DNA from: an uncultured Lachnospiraceae bacterium | GTDB taxonomy: Bacteria; Bacillota; Clostridia; Lachnospirales; Lachnospiraceae | Assembly: GCA_910586955.1 (NCBI GenBank) | Contig: CAJUMM010000024.1 | Location: 1 to 23,720, forward strand | Reading direction: 5' to 3' | DNA length: 23,720 bases | Shown: piece by piece, positions 14,257 to 21,673 of the stretch | How positions within the stretch are numbered: the first letter of the stretch is position 1 | How the letters are laid out: the number at the start of each line of letters is the position of its first letter | The notes under the pieces: model-generated | Told to the model about the DNA's origin: nothing | Seen by the model: only the letters and a program-made list of their open reading frames with translations | Database searches by the model: none | Made by a program: the position numbers and the translations under genes

Positions 14257-14544
14257 ATGAACAAATATGAATTAGCACTTGTTGTGAATGCAAAGGCAGA
14301 GGATGACGTGAGAACGGCTACCGTAGAGAAGGCAAAAGAATACATTGCGCGCTACGGCGGTACGGTTACGGAAGTTGAAGATTGGGGCAAGAAGAGACTT
14401 GCTTACGAGATTCAGCACATGAGAGAAGCGTTCTACTACTTCATCCAGTTCGAAGCTGACGCAGCCTGCCCGGCAGAAGTGGAGCGGCATGTTCGTATTA
14501 TGGAAAATGTCATCCGCTATCTGTGTGTTCGCAAAGACGCATAG
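14257..14544 (+). CDS. rpsF: 30S ribosomal protein S6
   Basis: This 95-aa protein is of standard S6 length and begins MNKYELALVV. It shows the conserved VEDWGKKRLAYEI strand and YYFIQFEA. It binds 16S rRNA with S18 in the platform of the small subunit. AAAAGGAGG lies 5-8 nt before the ATG. It is first in the classic rpsF-ssb-rpsR operon. Confidence 0.97.
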   Translation: MNKYELALVVNAKAEDDVRTATVEKAKEYIARYGGTVTEVEDWGKKRLAYEIQHMREAFYYFIQFEADAACPAEVERHVRIMENVIRYLCVRKDA

Positions 14545-14579
14545 ACTTAGGGTTAACCGGAAAGTAGAGGATTGTTAGT

Positions 14580-15032
14580 ATGAATAAAGTGATTTTAATG
14601 GGACGTTTGACCAGGGATCCGGATGTGCGCTATTCCCAGGGCGAGAACGCCACGGCAGTAGCCAGGTATACGCTGGCGGTAGACCGCAGGTTCCGCAGGG
14701 ACGGAGATCAGAGTGCGGACTTTATCGGCTGTGTGGCCTTCGGCCGCCAGGCGGAGTTTGCAGAGAAGTATCTGCGCCAGGGGACGAAAATTGCCATCAG
14801 CGGAAGGATCCAGACGGGAAGCTACACCAACCGCGACGGACAGAAGGTATACACCACCGATGTGGTGGTAGAGGATCAGGAGTTTGCGGAGAGCAAAGCG
14901 GCGGCAGGCGGCAATGCCGGCGGCTTCCAGCAGCAGGGTGGTTTCCAGAGTACCCCGGCTCCTTCTTCGGCGGCAGGGGACGGTTTCATGAACATCCCGG
15001 ACGGAATTGACGAGGAACTGCCGTTTAGCTGA
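14580..15032 (+). CDS. ssb: Single-stranded DNA-binding protein
   Basis: This 150-aa SSB has an N-terminal OB fold (MNKVILMGRLTRDPDVRY), a Gly/Gln/Ser-rich linker (about 112-140) and an acidic tip ending DEELPFS. The tip is the partner-protein docking site, normally ending in PF; here one extra Ser follows. It coats single-stranded DNA in replication and repair. GAGG (14567-14570) supports ATG 14580. Confidence 0.97.
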   Translation: MNKVILMGRLTRDPDVRYSQGENATAVARYTLAVDRRFRRDGDQSADFIGCVAFGRQAEFAEKYLRQGTKIAISGRIQTGSYTNRDGQKVYTTDVVVEDQEFAESKAAAGGNAGGFQQQGGFQSTPAPSSAAGDGFMNIPDGIDEELPFS

Positions 15033-15077
15033 CAATCGTGGAAAGAAGAAAGACAAATTTAGAAGGAGGTAACATCC

Positions 15078-15344
15078 ATGGCTTACACAAAATCGGATAA
15101 GAGCGATTCTCCCATGAGAAGAAGAGGCATGGGACGCAGAAGGAAGAAAGTATGCGTATTCTGCGGCAAAGAGAATAACGAGATCAATTACAAAGATGTA
15201 AATAAATTAAAGAGATACGTATCTGAGAGAGGAAAGATCCTTCCCAGAAGAATCACGGGCAACTGCGCAAAGCATCAGAGGGCCCTTACCGTGGCGATCA
15301 AGAGAGCCCGCCACGTTTCTCTTATGCCCTATGTAATGGACTAA
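15078..15344 (+). CDS. rpsR: 30S ribosomal protein S18
   Basis: This 88-aa basic protein has the S18 core, including the VCVFCGKENNEINYKDV region with two cysteines (a zinc-type 'C+' variant fragment) and RRITGNCAKHQRALTVAIKRAR. It partners S6 on 16S rRNA. AGAAGGAGGT (15060-15069) is a near-perfect ribosome binding site 8 nt from the ATG. Confidence 0.97.
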   Translation: MAYTKSDKSDSPMRRRGMGRRRKKVCVFCGKENNEINYKDVNKLKRYVSERGKILPRRITGNCAKHQRALTVAIKRARHVSLMPYVMD

Positions 15345-15356
15345 AGTTTGCTTAAG

Positions 15357-15386
15357 AAGGCTGCCGGGTTTCCGGCGGCCTTTTTG
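15357..15386 (+). terminator. Rho-independent terminator after rpsR
   Basis: AAGGCTGCCGG (15357-15367) pairs with CCGGCGGCCTT (15372-15382), with one T-G pair, around the loop GTTT; TTT follows. Confidence 0.93.
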
Positions 15387-15461
15387 TAAAATAACAGAGG
15401 GCAAATCGGCGTATACTATTTCCAGGATAATTGAAACTACAACATTTTAACAGGAGGCGGC

Positions 15462-17999
15462 ATGGAGACAAAGGCATTGAAATTAAGGGAAAACTTTTAC
15501 TGGGCGGGTATTCTGGATGATACCCTCCGGGTATTTGATATTATCATGTACACGGAATTTGGAACTACCTATAATTCCTATGTATACAAGACAGGGGACA
15601 AAGTAATCCTCTTTGAGACGGTGAAAGAGAAGTTCTTTGATGATTATGTAAAGGAGCTTCAAGAGGTTGTGGATGTAACCCGGATCGACTATCTGGTAGT
15701 CAATCACACGGAGCCGGATCATGCAGGCAGTGTGGAAAGGCTCCTGGAGCTGAATCCACAGCTGAAAATTATTGCTACCGGAACGGCGGTTTCATTCCTG
15801 CAGAGCATCGTAAACCGGGATTTCTGCAGCATTTCCGTGAGAGATAACCAGACAATGAAGATAGGAAATGCCGTTCTGCGCTTTCTGCATGTGCCGAATC
15901 TTCACTGGCCGGATACCATGTACACCTATCTGGAGGAGGAGCAGATCCTGGTAACCTGCGATTCCTTCGGCTCCCACTATGCCTTTCCGGAGATTCTGGC
16001 CAGTAAAATTACCAGCCGGGAGGACTACTGGAAAGCAACCCGCTACTATTTTGACTGTATCATCGGGCCCTTTAAGCCCTTTATGTTAAAGGCTTTGTCC
16101 CGCATCCGGGATCTGGATATCTCCATGATCTGTACCGGCCACGGCCCGGTGCTGGATACGGATATAGATAAAATGCTCAACACCTACGAGGAATGGTGTA
16201 CGGTAGTAAATCCCAATTCCGGGAAGACGGTGGTGATGCCCTATGTGAGTGCTTACGGCTATACGGGGCAGCTGGCGGAGCAGATTGAGAAGGGAATCCG
16301 GGATAGCGGTCCCATTGAGGTGCGCAAATATGACATGGTGACAGCGGATGCAGGGAAGGTTCTGGATGAGCTGGGGTTTGCGGACGGTATTCTCTTCGGA
16401 ACTCCTACCATTGTGGGGGAGGCCTTAAAGCCTATCTGGGATCTGACCACTTCTATCTTTGCAGGAACCCATGGAGGAAAGCTTGCGGGGGCTTTCGGAA
16501 GCTACGGCTGGAGCGGAGAGGGAGTTCCCCACATTACGGAGCGGCTGCGGCAGCTCCAGATGCGGGTAGTGGAAGGCTTTACCGTACGTTTTAAACCCAG
16601 CAGCGTGGATCTTCTGAATGCTTATGATTACGGCTATGATTTCGGATGCCGGCTTTTGGAGAAGGAGAATCCCAAGAAGAGCAAGGGGAAGACTTCCCTG
16701 GTAAAATGCCTGGTCTGCGGGGAAATTTTTGATTCTTCCCTGGAAGTCTGTCCGGTCTGCGGCGTAGGACCTGAGAATTTTGTACCTGTGGAGACGGAGG
16801 AGACTTCTTACCGGAAGGATACCCGGAATCTTTATGCAGTTCTGGGAAACGGAGCGGCAGGAGTGGCAGCGGCCAAGGCCATCCGGGAGCGGGATAAGAC
16901 CGGATCCATCTATATGATATCCAACGAGGAATATCCGGCATACAACCGTCCTATGCTAACGAAATCCCTGGTGGCAGGCCTTGATGCGGAGCAGATTGCC
17001 ATTCAGGATGCTTCCTGGTATGAGGAGCAGAATATCTGCCAGATCCTTGGAAAGGAAGTGGTTTCCGTTGATCCCGGGGAGAGGGAGATTCATACCTCGG
17101 ACGGGGCAAAATTCCGCTATGACAAACTGATTTACGCTCTTGGCTCCGAGAGCTTTATTCCTCCTATCCCCGGATCGGATCTTCCTGAGGTTACGGCTAT
17201 CCGGCGGCTGTCCGATACCAGGAAAGTGGCGGAGCTTTTGGAGAATACGAAGGATGCCGTGGTCATCGGAGGCGGCGTGCTGGGCCTGGAGGCGGCCTGG
17301 GAGCTGAAAAAGGCCCACTGCCATGTAACGGTGCTGGAGCTGGCGCCCCGGCTTATGAGCCGCCAGCTGGATGAAGGGGCAGGGAAGATGCTTGAGAGTA
17401 TCGGCCAGGCTCAGGGCATCGAGATCCGCACCGGTGTAACCATCGAGGCTATCCAGGGAGAAGGCCATGTGGCCGGCGTCCAGCTTGGAGACGGTGAGGT
17501 GATTCCGGCGCAGATGGTGATTGTCTCCTGCGGCGTGCGGGCCAATACGGAGATTGCGAAAGAAGCGGGAATTTCCGTGGAGCGCTCCGTGGTAGTGGAC
17601 AGCCGGATGCAGACCAATGTGGAGGGGATTTTTGCCTGCGGCGACTGCGCCCAGTACGAAGGGATGAATTATGCAATCTGGCCCCAGGCTGTGGAAGAGG
17701 GAAAAGTTGCAGGAGCCAATGCAGCGGGAGAGGCTTTGGAATATCTGCCCTCCCCGGCAGCTCTTACCTTCCATGGAATGAATACGGCGCTTTTTGCTAT
17801 AGGAGACAACGGCAGCAATCCCAATCTCATCTACCGCACGGTAGAGTTCCGGGATGTTTCCAGAAAACAGTATGAGAAATACTATTTCCGGAACAACCGT
17901 CTCTGCGGCGTCATCCTAATCGGTGATACGGGAAAAATGGCAGAGCTTACCGAGGCAGTGGCCCGCAGGGCTTCTTTTGGGGAATTGTTTGAAAAATAA
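15462..17999 (+). CDS. Flavodiiron protein fused to short-spaced rubredoxin and NADH:rubredoxin oxidoreductase (class F)
   Basis: This 845-aa cytoplasmic enzyme is expected to reduce oxygen (and possibly NO) to harmless products directly with NADH. Domains: metallo-beta-lactamase-like diiron core (1-250) with ligands H82, E84, D86, H148, D167 and H227; flavodoxin (about 255-400, FMN); a short-spaced rubredoxin with C416/C419 and C430/C433, lacking the usual long middle segment; then an FAD/NADH oxidoreductase (about 457-845) with GNGAAG, GGGVLG and FACGDC motifs. The same order is known in Clostridia such as C. difficile. It has a strong AGGAGG ribosome binding site and its own terminator. 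TATACT at 15412-15417 is a possible -10 box, but no good -35 is seen. Confidence 0.95.
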   Translation: METKALKLRENFYWAGILDDTLRVFDIIMYTEFGTTYNSYVYKTGDKVILFETVKEKFFDDYVKELQEVVDVTRIDYLVVNHTEPDHAGSVERLLELNPQLKIIATGTAVSFLQSIVNRDFCSISVRDNQTMKIGNAVLRFLHVPNLHWPDTMYTYLEEEQILVTCDSFGSHYAFPEILASKITSREDYWKATRYYFDCIIGPFKPFMLKALSRIRDLDISMICTGHGPVLDTDIDKMLNTYEEWCTVVNPNSGKTVVMPYVSAYGYTGQLAEQIEKGIRDSGPIEVRKYDMVTADAGKVLDELGFADGILFGTPTIVGEALKPIWDLTTSIFAGTHGGKLAGAFGSYGWSGEGVPHITERLRQLQMRVVEGFTVRFKPSSVDLLNAYDYGYDFGCRLLEKENPKKSKGKTSLVKCLVCGEIFDSSLEVCPVCGVGPENFVPVETEETSYRKDTRNLYAVLGNGAAGVAAAKAIRERDKTGSIYMISNEEYPAYNRPMLTKSLVAGLDAEQIAIQDASWYEEQNICQILGKEVVSVDPGEREIHTSDGAKFRYDKLIYALGSESFIPPIPGSDLPEVTAIRRLSDTRKVAELLENTKDAVVIGGGVLGLEAAWELKKAHCHVTVLELAPRLMSRQLDEGAGKMLESIGQAQGIEIRTGVTIEAIQGEGHVAGVQLGDGEVIPAQMVIVSCGVRANTEIAKEAGISVERSVVVDSRMQTNVEGIFACGDCAQYEGMNYAIWPQAVEEGKVAGANAAGEALEYLPSPAALTFHGMNTALFAIGDNGSNPNLIYRTVEFRDVSRKQYEKYYFRNNRLCGVILIGDTGKMAELTEAVARRASFGELFEK

Positions 18000-18022
18000 A
18001 AACAGAAAAAGAGATCGAAAAT

Positions 18023-18066
18023 AAAAAGGCGTCCGGGCAGATTCTGTCTTCCCCGGATGCCTTTTT
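18023..18066. terminator. Bidirectional terminator between convergent genes
   Basis: AAAAAGGCGTCCGGG (18023-18037) pairs with CCCGGATGCCTTTTT (18052-18066), with one G-T pair. The A-run and T-run make it work in both directions, ending the flavodiiron gene on + and the GntR gene on -. Confidence 0.92.
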
Positions 18067-18086
18067 CATTCTGCCGGGCCGGCCGG

Positions 18087-18833
18087 TTATTGAATCGTAT
18101 CGGCGTTTACATAGTAGAAAGCCCGGAATTTGTATTTATCTCCCCGCACAATGGTTTTGTGAATGGCAATGAGCCGTTCATTTTCATAGCAGAACCGTTC
18201 CAGGAGCATACAGGGATCCTGGGTGGAAATCTGGAGGTATTTGGCTTCCTGGGGCGTGGGCATAATGGGGGAAAGCAGTTCGTTGGCATTGTCGATTTCC
18301 ATAGAATAATGCAGTTCCAGGTAGGTGTACAGAGAGCCGGAGTTAAGATAATCCAGATCCAGGCGGGCAAAGCGGTCTCTGGGAAGATAGGTGGTTTCCA
18401 GCATTAAAGGGTAATCGTTGGCGCTTCGCAGACGTATCAGCTTGTGCCAGAGCTTGCAGTTTTCTTCCGGAGGAACTGCTTCTGCCAGATACCGGTCTTC
18501 CACAATGATATCACAGCCTAAGATCCGGTTGGTAATCTCAATATGCTGGGCCCGGAGGGAACCCACAAAGGAGTAGAATTTAGAGAGGGTCTGTTCGTAC
18601 ATCTGAGGCTTGACGAAGTTGCCGCTTCCCTGTTTCTTCTCTATGTATTTATCCCGGTACAAATCTTCCAGGGCCCTCCGTATGGTGGCACGGCTTACGT
18701 GGTACATTTCACAGAGGGACCGTTCGGAGGGAAGATAAGTTTTTTCCGAATAGTAGCCGGACATGATTTTCTTCTGAAGATCATGATAGATATCCTGGTA
18801 CAAAGGGGTGTTGCTCATGGGGATGCCTTTCAT
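18087..18833 (-). CDS. GntR-family regulator with UTRA ligand domain (HutC subfamily)
   Basis: This 248-aa regulator has a winged HTH at the N-terminus (about 8-75, with LPSERSLCEMYHVSRATIRRAL and the wing IEKKQGSGNFV), followed by a UTRA effector domain (about 90-240), which in relatives binds sugar phosphates such as GlcNAc-6-P. An in-frame ATG at 18818 with AAAGG just before it is an alternative start, giving MSNTPLYQ. It is divergent from the SIS/EIIB/EIIC genes and almost certainly controls them and itself through the intergenic inverted repeat at 18903-18927. Confidence 0.9.
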   Translation of the reverse strand: MKGIPMSNTPLYQDIYHDLQKKIMSGYYSEKTYLPSERSLCEMYHVSRATIRRALEDLYRDKYIEKKQGSGNFVKPQMYEQTLSKFYSFVGSLRAQHIEITNRILGCDIIVEDRYLAEAVPPEENCKLWHKLIRLRSANDYPLMLETTYLPRDRFARLDLDYLNSGSLYTYLELHYSMEIDNANELLSPIMPTPQEAKYLQISTQDPCMLLERFCYENERLIAIHKTIVRGDKYKFRAFYYVNADTIQ

Positions 18834-18859
18834 AAATGTGTATTTCTCTTGTCTTTTTT

Positions 18860-18888
18860 AGTATACTCCCGGGGGAGCAGTCCGTCAA
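18860..18888 (-). promoter_or_regulatory. Promoter of the GntR gene
   Basis: Read on the - strand, TTGACG (18888-18883) and TATACT (18865-18860) are separated by 17 bp. The spacer contains the arms CTCCC/GGGAG (18866-18877), a small palindrome between the two boxes. Confidence 0.85.
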
Positions 18889-18902
18889 ACCATTTCACCG
18901 AT

Positions 18903-18927
18903 TGGTACGGTATTTGTTACGATACCA
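18903..18927. promoter_or_regulatory. Inverted-repeat operator candidate for the GntR regulator
   Basis: TGGTACGGTA (18903-18912) and TACGATACCA (18918-18927) form an imperfect inverted repeat separated by 5 bp. The outer TGGTA/TACCA arms resemble the half-sites bound by NagR/YvoA-type GntR-UTRA repressors. It lies in the divergent intergenic region, 14 bp beyond the -35 of the GntR promoter. Confidence 0.65.
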
Positions 18928-18946
18928 CTGGGCAATTTGGGCTAAA

Positions 18947-18962
18947 AAGGCCTTAAGGCCTT
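18947..18962. promoter_or_regulatory. Perfect 16-bp palindrome upstream of the SIS gene
   Basis: AAGGCCTTAAGGCCTT is fully self-complementary and is also a tandem of AAGGCCTT. Downstream is an A/T-rich stretch with TATAGA (18981-18986), but I could not fix a convincing -35/-10 pair for the SIS operon. As RNA it could form a 6-bp hairpin followed by GCTATTTTTT, so a weak attenuator is possible. Confidence 0.5.
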
Positions 18963-19041
18963 GCTATTTTTTACACTTTGTATAGAATGGAGATAAGAAA
19001 TGACAAATTACTAGACAAAATGACAAAAGGAGAGAACGGAT

Positions 19042-19776
19042 TTGAAATATCAGGAATATTATGAGGTAATTACAAAACAGCTGGAACAGGAATTTAAGGA
19101 GGAGGGAGATCAGATCCGCCAGGCGGCAGAGTACTGTGCGGCTTCGGTGATGGCAGGACGTGTGATTCACGTGTTCGGCTGCGGACACTCCCAGATGTTT
19201 GCCATGGAAGTATTTTACCGGGCAGGAGGGCTGGTGCCTGTGAATGCCCTTCTGATTCCCCACCTTTCGCTTTTCCCCAAGGCAAAGCTGAGTACCATGC
19301 AGGAGAGGGTAGAGGGATTTTCCAAGGGTTACCTGGAACTGGAAAATACGGATCCCAGGGATACCATGATTATCGTTTCCATATCGGGCCGCAATGCAGG
19401 GGTGGTAGATATGGCGCTGGCTGCAAAGGAGATTGGGATGAAGGTAGTAGCCCTGGTGTCCGGCGCATTTGCAGAGGCTACCACTTCCCGCCATTCCAGC
19501 GGAAAGAATTTGAGGGATGTGGCCGATACCGTGATTGACATTAAATGTGTTGCCGGGGACGCAGCGCTGAGTATAGAGGGAATGGATGCAAGTTTTTGCG
19601 GTACTTCCACCGTGCTGGGAATGTCTGTGATGGAGTCCATCATTGCCCAGACGGTAGAGAACTGTATGGCAGAAGGGTATTGTCCGCCGGTTTATGTCAG
19701 CTCCAATCTGGATAAGGGTGATGCAATTAATGCGGAGTATATTAAGAATTATTCAAAGCTGGTATCCTGCCTGTAA
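19042..19776 (+). CDS. SIS-domain sugar-phosphate-binding protein
   Basis: This 244-aa cytoplasmic protein has an SIS (sugar isomerase) fold: HVFGCGHSQMFAMEVFYRAG near residues 34-53 and IIVSISGRNAGVVDMA near 111-126. It resembles UPF0309-type proteins linked to sugar uptake genes. It starts at TTG 19042, 8 nt after AAAGGAGAG; no in-frame ATG is suitably placed. The likely substrate is a phosphosugar delivered by the neighbouring PTS, acting as isomerase, deaminase or etherase; the reaction cannot be assigned. Confidence 0.82.
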   Translation: MKYQEYYEVITKQLEQEFKEEGDQIRQAAEYCAASVMAGRVIHVFGCGHSQMFAMEVFYRAGGLVPVNALLIPHLSLFPKAKLSTMQERVEGFSKGYLELENTDPRDTMIIVSISGRNAGVVDMALAAKEIGMKVVALVSGAFAEATTSRHSSGKNLRDVADTVIDIKCVAGDAALSIEGMDASFCGTSTVLGMSVMESIIAQTVENCMAEGYCPPVYVSSNLDKGDAINAEYIKNYSKLVSCL

Positions 19777-19811
19777 GACGGGTATGGGATAGCAGTAGAA
19801 AGGGGTTCAAA

Positions 19812-20087
19812 ATGCAAGTGGTGTGTGTATGCGGAATGGGAATGGGAACCAGCCTGATTATGAAGATGACGGTGGATAAGGCTCTCAGAGACCTGGGAGT
19901 GGAAGCGGATATCGAGCACTGGGACGCAGGCACGGTAGGCGGCAAGTCTGTAGATCTCATCGTGACCAGTGAAGATTTTGCGGAGCGTTTCGCAGATCAG
20001 AAGAACGTAGTTTACTTGAAAAACGTGCTGAATGCACAGGAGGCGAAGGAAAAGCTTCGTGCGTATCTGGAGGAAAACAAAGGATAG
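19812..20087 (+). CDS. PTS ascorbate/lactose-type EIIB
   Basis: This 91-aa EIIB has the phosphocysteine loop CGMGMGTS with active Cys7, as in the UlaB/SgaB family. It would pass phosphate from an EIIA to the substrate carried by the EIIC encoded 22 bases downstream. AAAGGGG lies upstream of ATG 19812. No EIIA gene is present in this cassette. Confidence 0.9.
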   Translation: MQVVCVCGMGMGTSLIMKMTVDKALRDLGVEADIEHWDAGTVGGKSVDLIVTSEDFAERFADQKNVVYLKNVLNAQEAKEKLRAYLEENKG

Positions 20088-20108
20088 CTCAATTAGGAGG
20101 GAAATTGT

Positions 20109-21452
20109 ATGGAATTTTTAGGATTCTTTTTGGAACTGCTGGAGACCCCGGCGATTGTTCTTGCACTTGTGTCACTGATTGGTTTGATTGTACAGAAAAG
20201 GGGAGCGTCCTATGTGATTAGCGGTACGGTAAAGACGGCTTTGGGCTATCTGGTACTTGCCGCAGGCTCCAGCCTGATCGTAACGGAGATCCTGCCTTTT
20301 GTGGGGCTGTTCCAGACCGTGTTCGGCCTGGACGGTTTTGCCACCGGATCCGAGGTAATTGTAGGCGCTATGTCTGAGGCGGTGCCGGCCATAGCCTCCA
20401 CTTCCGCCGTTATTATGGGCGGCGGCTTCCTGGTAAATATTCTGCTGGCCCGGTTCACGCCGCTGAAATATATCTTCCTTACCGGACATATGATGTGGAT
20501 CAGCTCTATTGCAGTTGCCTACAGCCTGTATACGGCGGGATTGAGCAATGGAATGATCATTGCCATCGGCGTGGTGATTCAGGGTGCGTTCCTGACTCTG
20601 ATTCCGGCTATCTCCCAGCCCATCGTGCGCTGTGTAACCGGAAGCGATGACTTTGCCATCGGCCATTTGACTACTCTCGGTACGGTTTCTGCCGGCTACA
20701 TCGGCGGCCTTCTGGGAAATAAGGAAAAGAACGCAGAGGATATGCAGCTTCCCAAGAAGCTGGCGTTCTTTAAGGATTCCGCCATGTCCATTTCAGCAGT
20801 AATGGTGGTATTCTATCTTATTGTGGTAATTGCGGCAGGTCCCGAGGAAGTGGCTGCTTATGCTGGAGGAACGAATTACATTATCTATGGCTTGTTAAAG
20901 GGCCTGGGCTTTACGGCCGGTATCCTGGTACTTCTTCAGGGCGTCCGGATGCTGCTGGGCGAACTGGTTCCGGCGTTTAAGGGAATTGCGGATAAGATCG
21001 TACCCAATGCCATTCCGGCCCTGGACGTGCCCGTGCTGTTTACTTATGCTCCTAATTCCCTGATGCTGGGCTTTATCTTCGCAGTAGCAGGAATGCTGGT
21101 TGCCATGGTGGTTTGCTCCGCCGTTCTCGGCGTAGTTCCTCTGGTATCCATTATCGGAGCCTTCTTTACCGGCGGCGTGGCCGGCGTATTCGGAAATGCC
21201 AAGGGCGGCCGCAGGGGAGCCATGATTGCGGGCTTTGTATACGGCTTTGAGCTGATTTTCCTGTCAGGCCTTACCTACCAGATCTTCGGCCACTTTGCAG
21301 CCGTGGGTGCAGAGGGAACCGGACATGACTGTATTGACGCCATGATGCTGATGCTTGCCATGAAGAATGTATGGATTGGAATCGCTATTATTATCGCAGT
21401 CTTTATTCTGCTTTCGGTTTTGAAAATGAAGAAGGGAAAAGCAGCCGCTTAA
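20109..21452 (+). CDS. PTS ascorbate-family EIIC (UlaA/SgaT-like)
   Basis: This 447-aa polytopic membrane protein has about ten hydrophobic spans. It fits the UlaA architecture, including the KTALGYLVLAAGSSLI region near residue 38, VPAIASTSAVIMGGGF, and KGIADKIVPNAIPALDVPVLF near residue 290. It translocates and helps phosphorylate a sugar acid or related substrate; the ascorbate label is family-level only. TAGGAGGG precedes the ATG. It is the last gene of the GntR-controlled cassette, with a terminator at 21487. Confidence 0.9.
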   Translation: MEFLGFFLELLETPAIVLALVSLIGLIVQKRGASYVISGTVKTALGYLVLAAGSSLIVTEILPFVGLFQTVFGLDGFATGSEVIVGAMSEAVPAIASTSAVIMGGGFLVNILLARFTPLKYIFLTGHMMWISSIAVAYSLYTAGLSNGMIIAIGVVIQGAFLTLIPAISQPIVRCVTGSDDFAIGHLTTLGTVSAGYIGGLLGNKEKNAEDMQLPKKLAFFKDSAMSISAVMVVFYLIVVIAAGPEEVAAYAGGTNYIIYGLLKGLGFTAGILVLLQGVRMLLGELVPAFKGIADKIVPNAIPALDVPVLFTYAPNSLMLGFIFAVAGMLVAMVVCSAVLGVVPLVSIIGAFFTGGVAGVFGNAKGGRRGAMIAGFVYGFELIFLSGLTYQIFGHFAAVGAEGTGHDCIDAMMLMLAMKNVWIGIAIIIAVFILLSVLKMKKGKAAA

Positions 21453-21486
21453 GGGCAGCTGTAGACAATACAATCACCTTTTAAAG

Positions 21487-21530
21487 CAAAGTGCGCAGAC
21501 CCAGAAGAAGGGACTGCGCACTTTGTATTT
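21487..21530 (+). terminator. Rho-independent terminator after the EIIC gene
   Basis: A perfect 12-bp stem pairs CAAAGTGCGCAG (21487-21498) with CTGCGCACTTTG (21514-21525). The tail is only TATTT, so termination may be incomplete. Confidence 0.82.
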
Positions 21531-21581
21531 GACACAGAATTCCCGCCGGCCAATAAAGTTATGGAAAATACACATAAGGTA

Positions 21582-21590
21582 TGATATAAT
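21582..21590 (+). promoter_or_regulatory. Extended -10 promoter of gdpP
   Basis: TGATATAAT combines a TGN extension with a consensus TATAAT at 21585-21590. No matched -35 box is found at 16-18 bp. The next start codon is 84 bases downstream. Confidence 0.65.
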
Positions 21591-21598
21591 GTCCGAAA

Positions 21599-21635
21599 AG
21601 GCAATGACAGCAGGGGAACCGGAGTGTTATTGCCT
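21599..21635 (+). promoter_or_regulatory. Leader hairpin in the gdpP 5' UTR
   Basis: AGGCAATGACA (21599-21609) pairs with TGTTATTGCCT (21625-21635), 11 bp with one G-T pair, around a 15-nt purine-rich loop. There is no T-run, so it is not a terminator. It lies just after the expected transcription start. It does not match a riboswitch class I can recognise. Confidence 0.6.
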
Positions 21636-21673
21636 GATCAAGTTGTGAATCCCCATCAAATTGGAGAAAAGAT

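Noticed and set aside
15384..15417. TTGTAA plus TATACT as the flavodiiron promoter
   Set aside because: The spacer is 22 bp and the -35 box overlaps the T-run of the rpsR terminator, so it is not called as a promoter feature.
21529..21557. TTGACA as a -35 box for gdpP
   Set aside because: It overlaps the tail of the preceding terminator, and the matching -10 position (AATAAA) is poor. The TGATATAAT element at 21582 is a better promoter.
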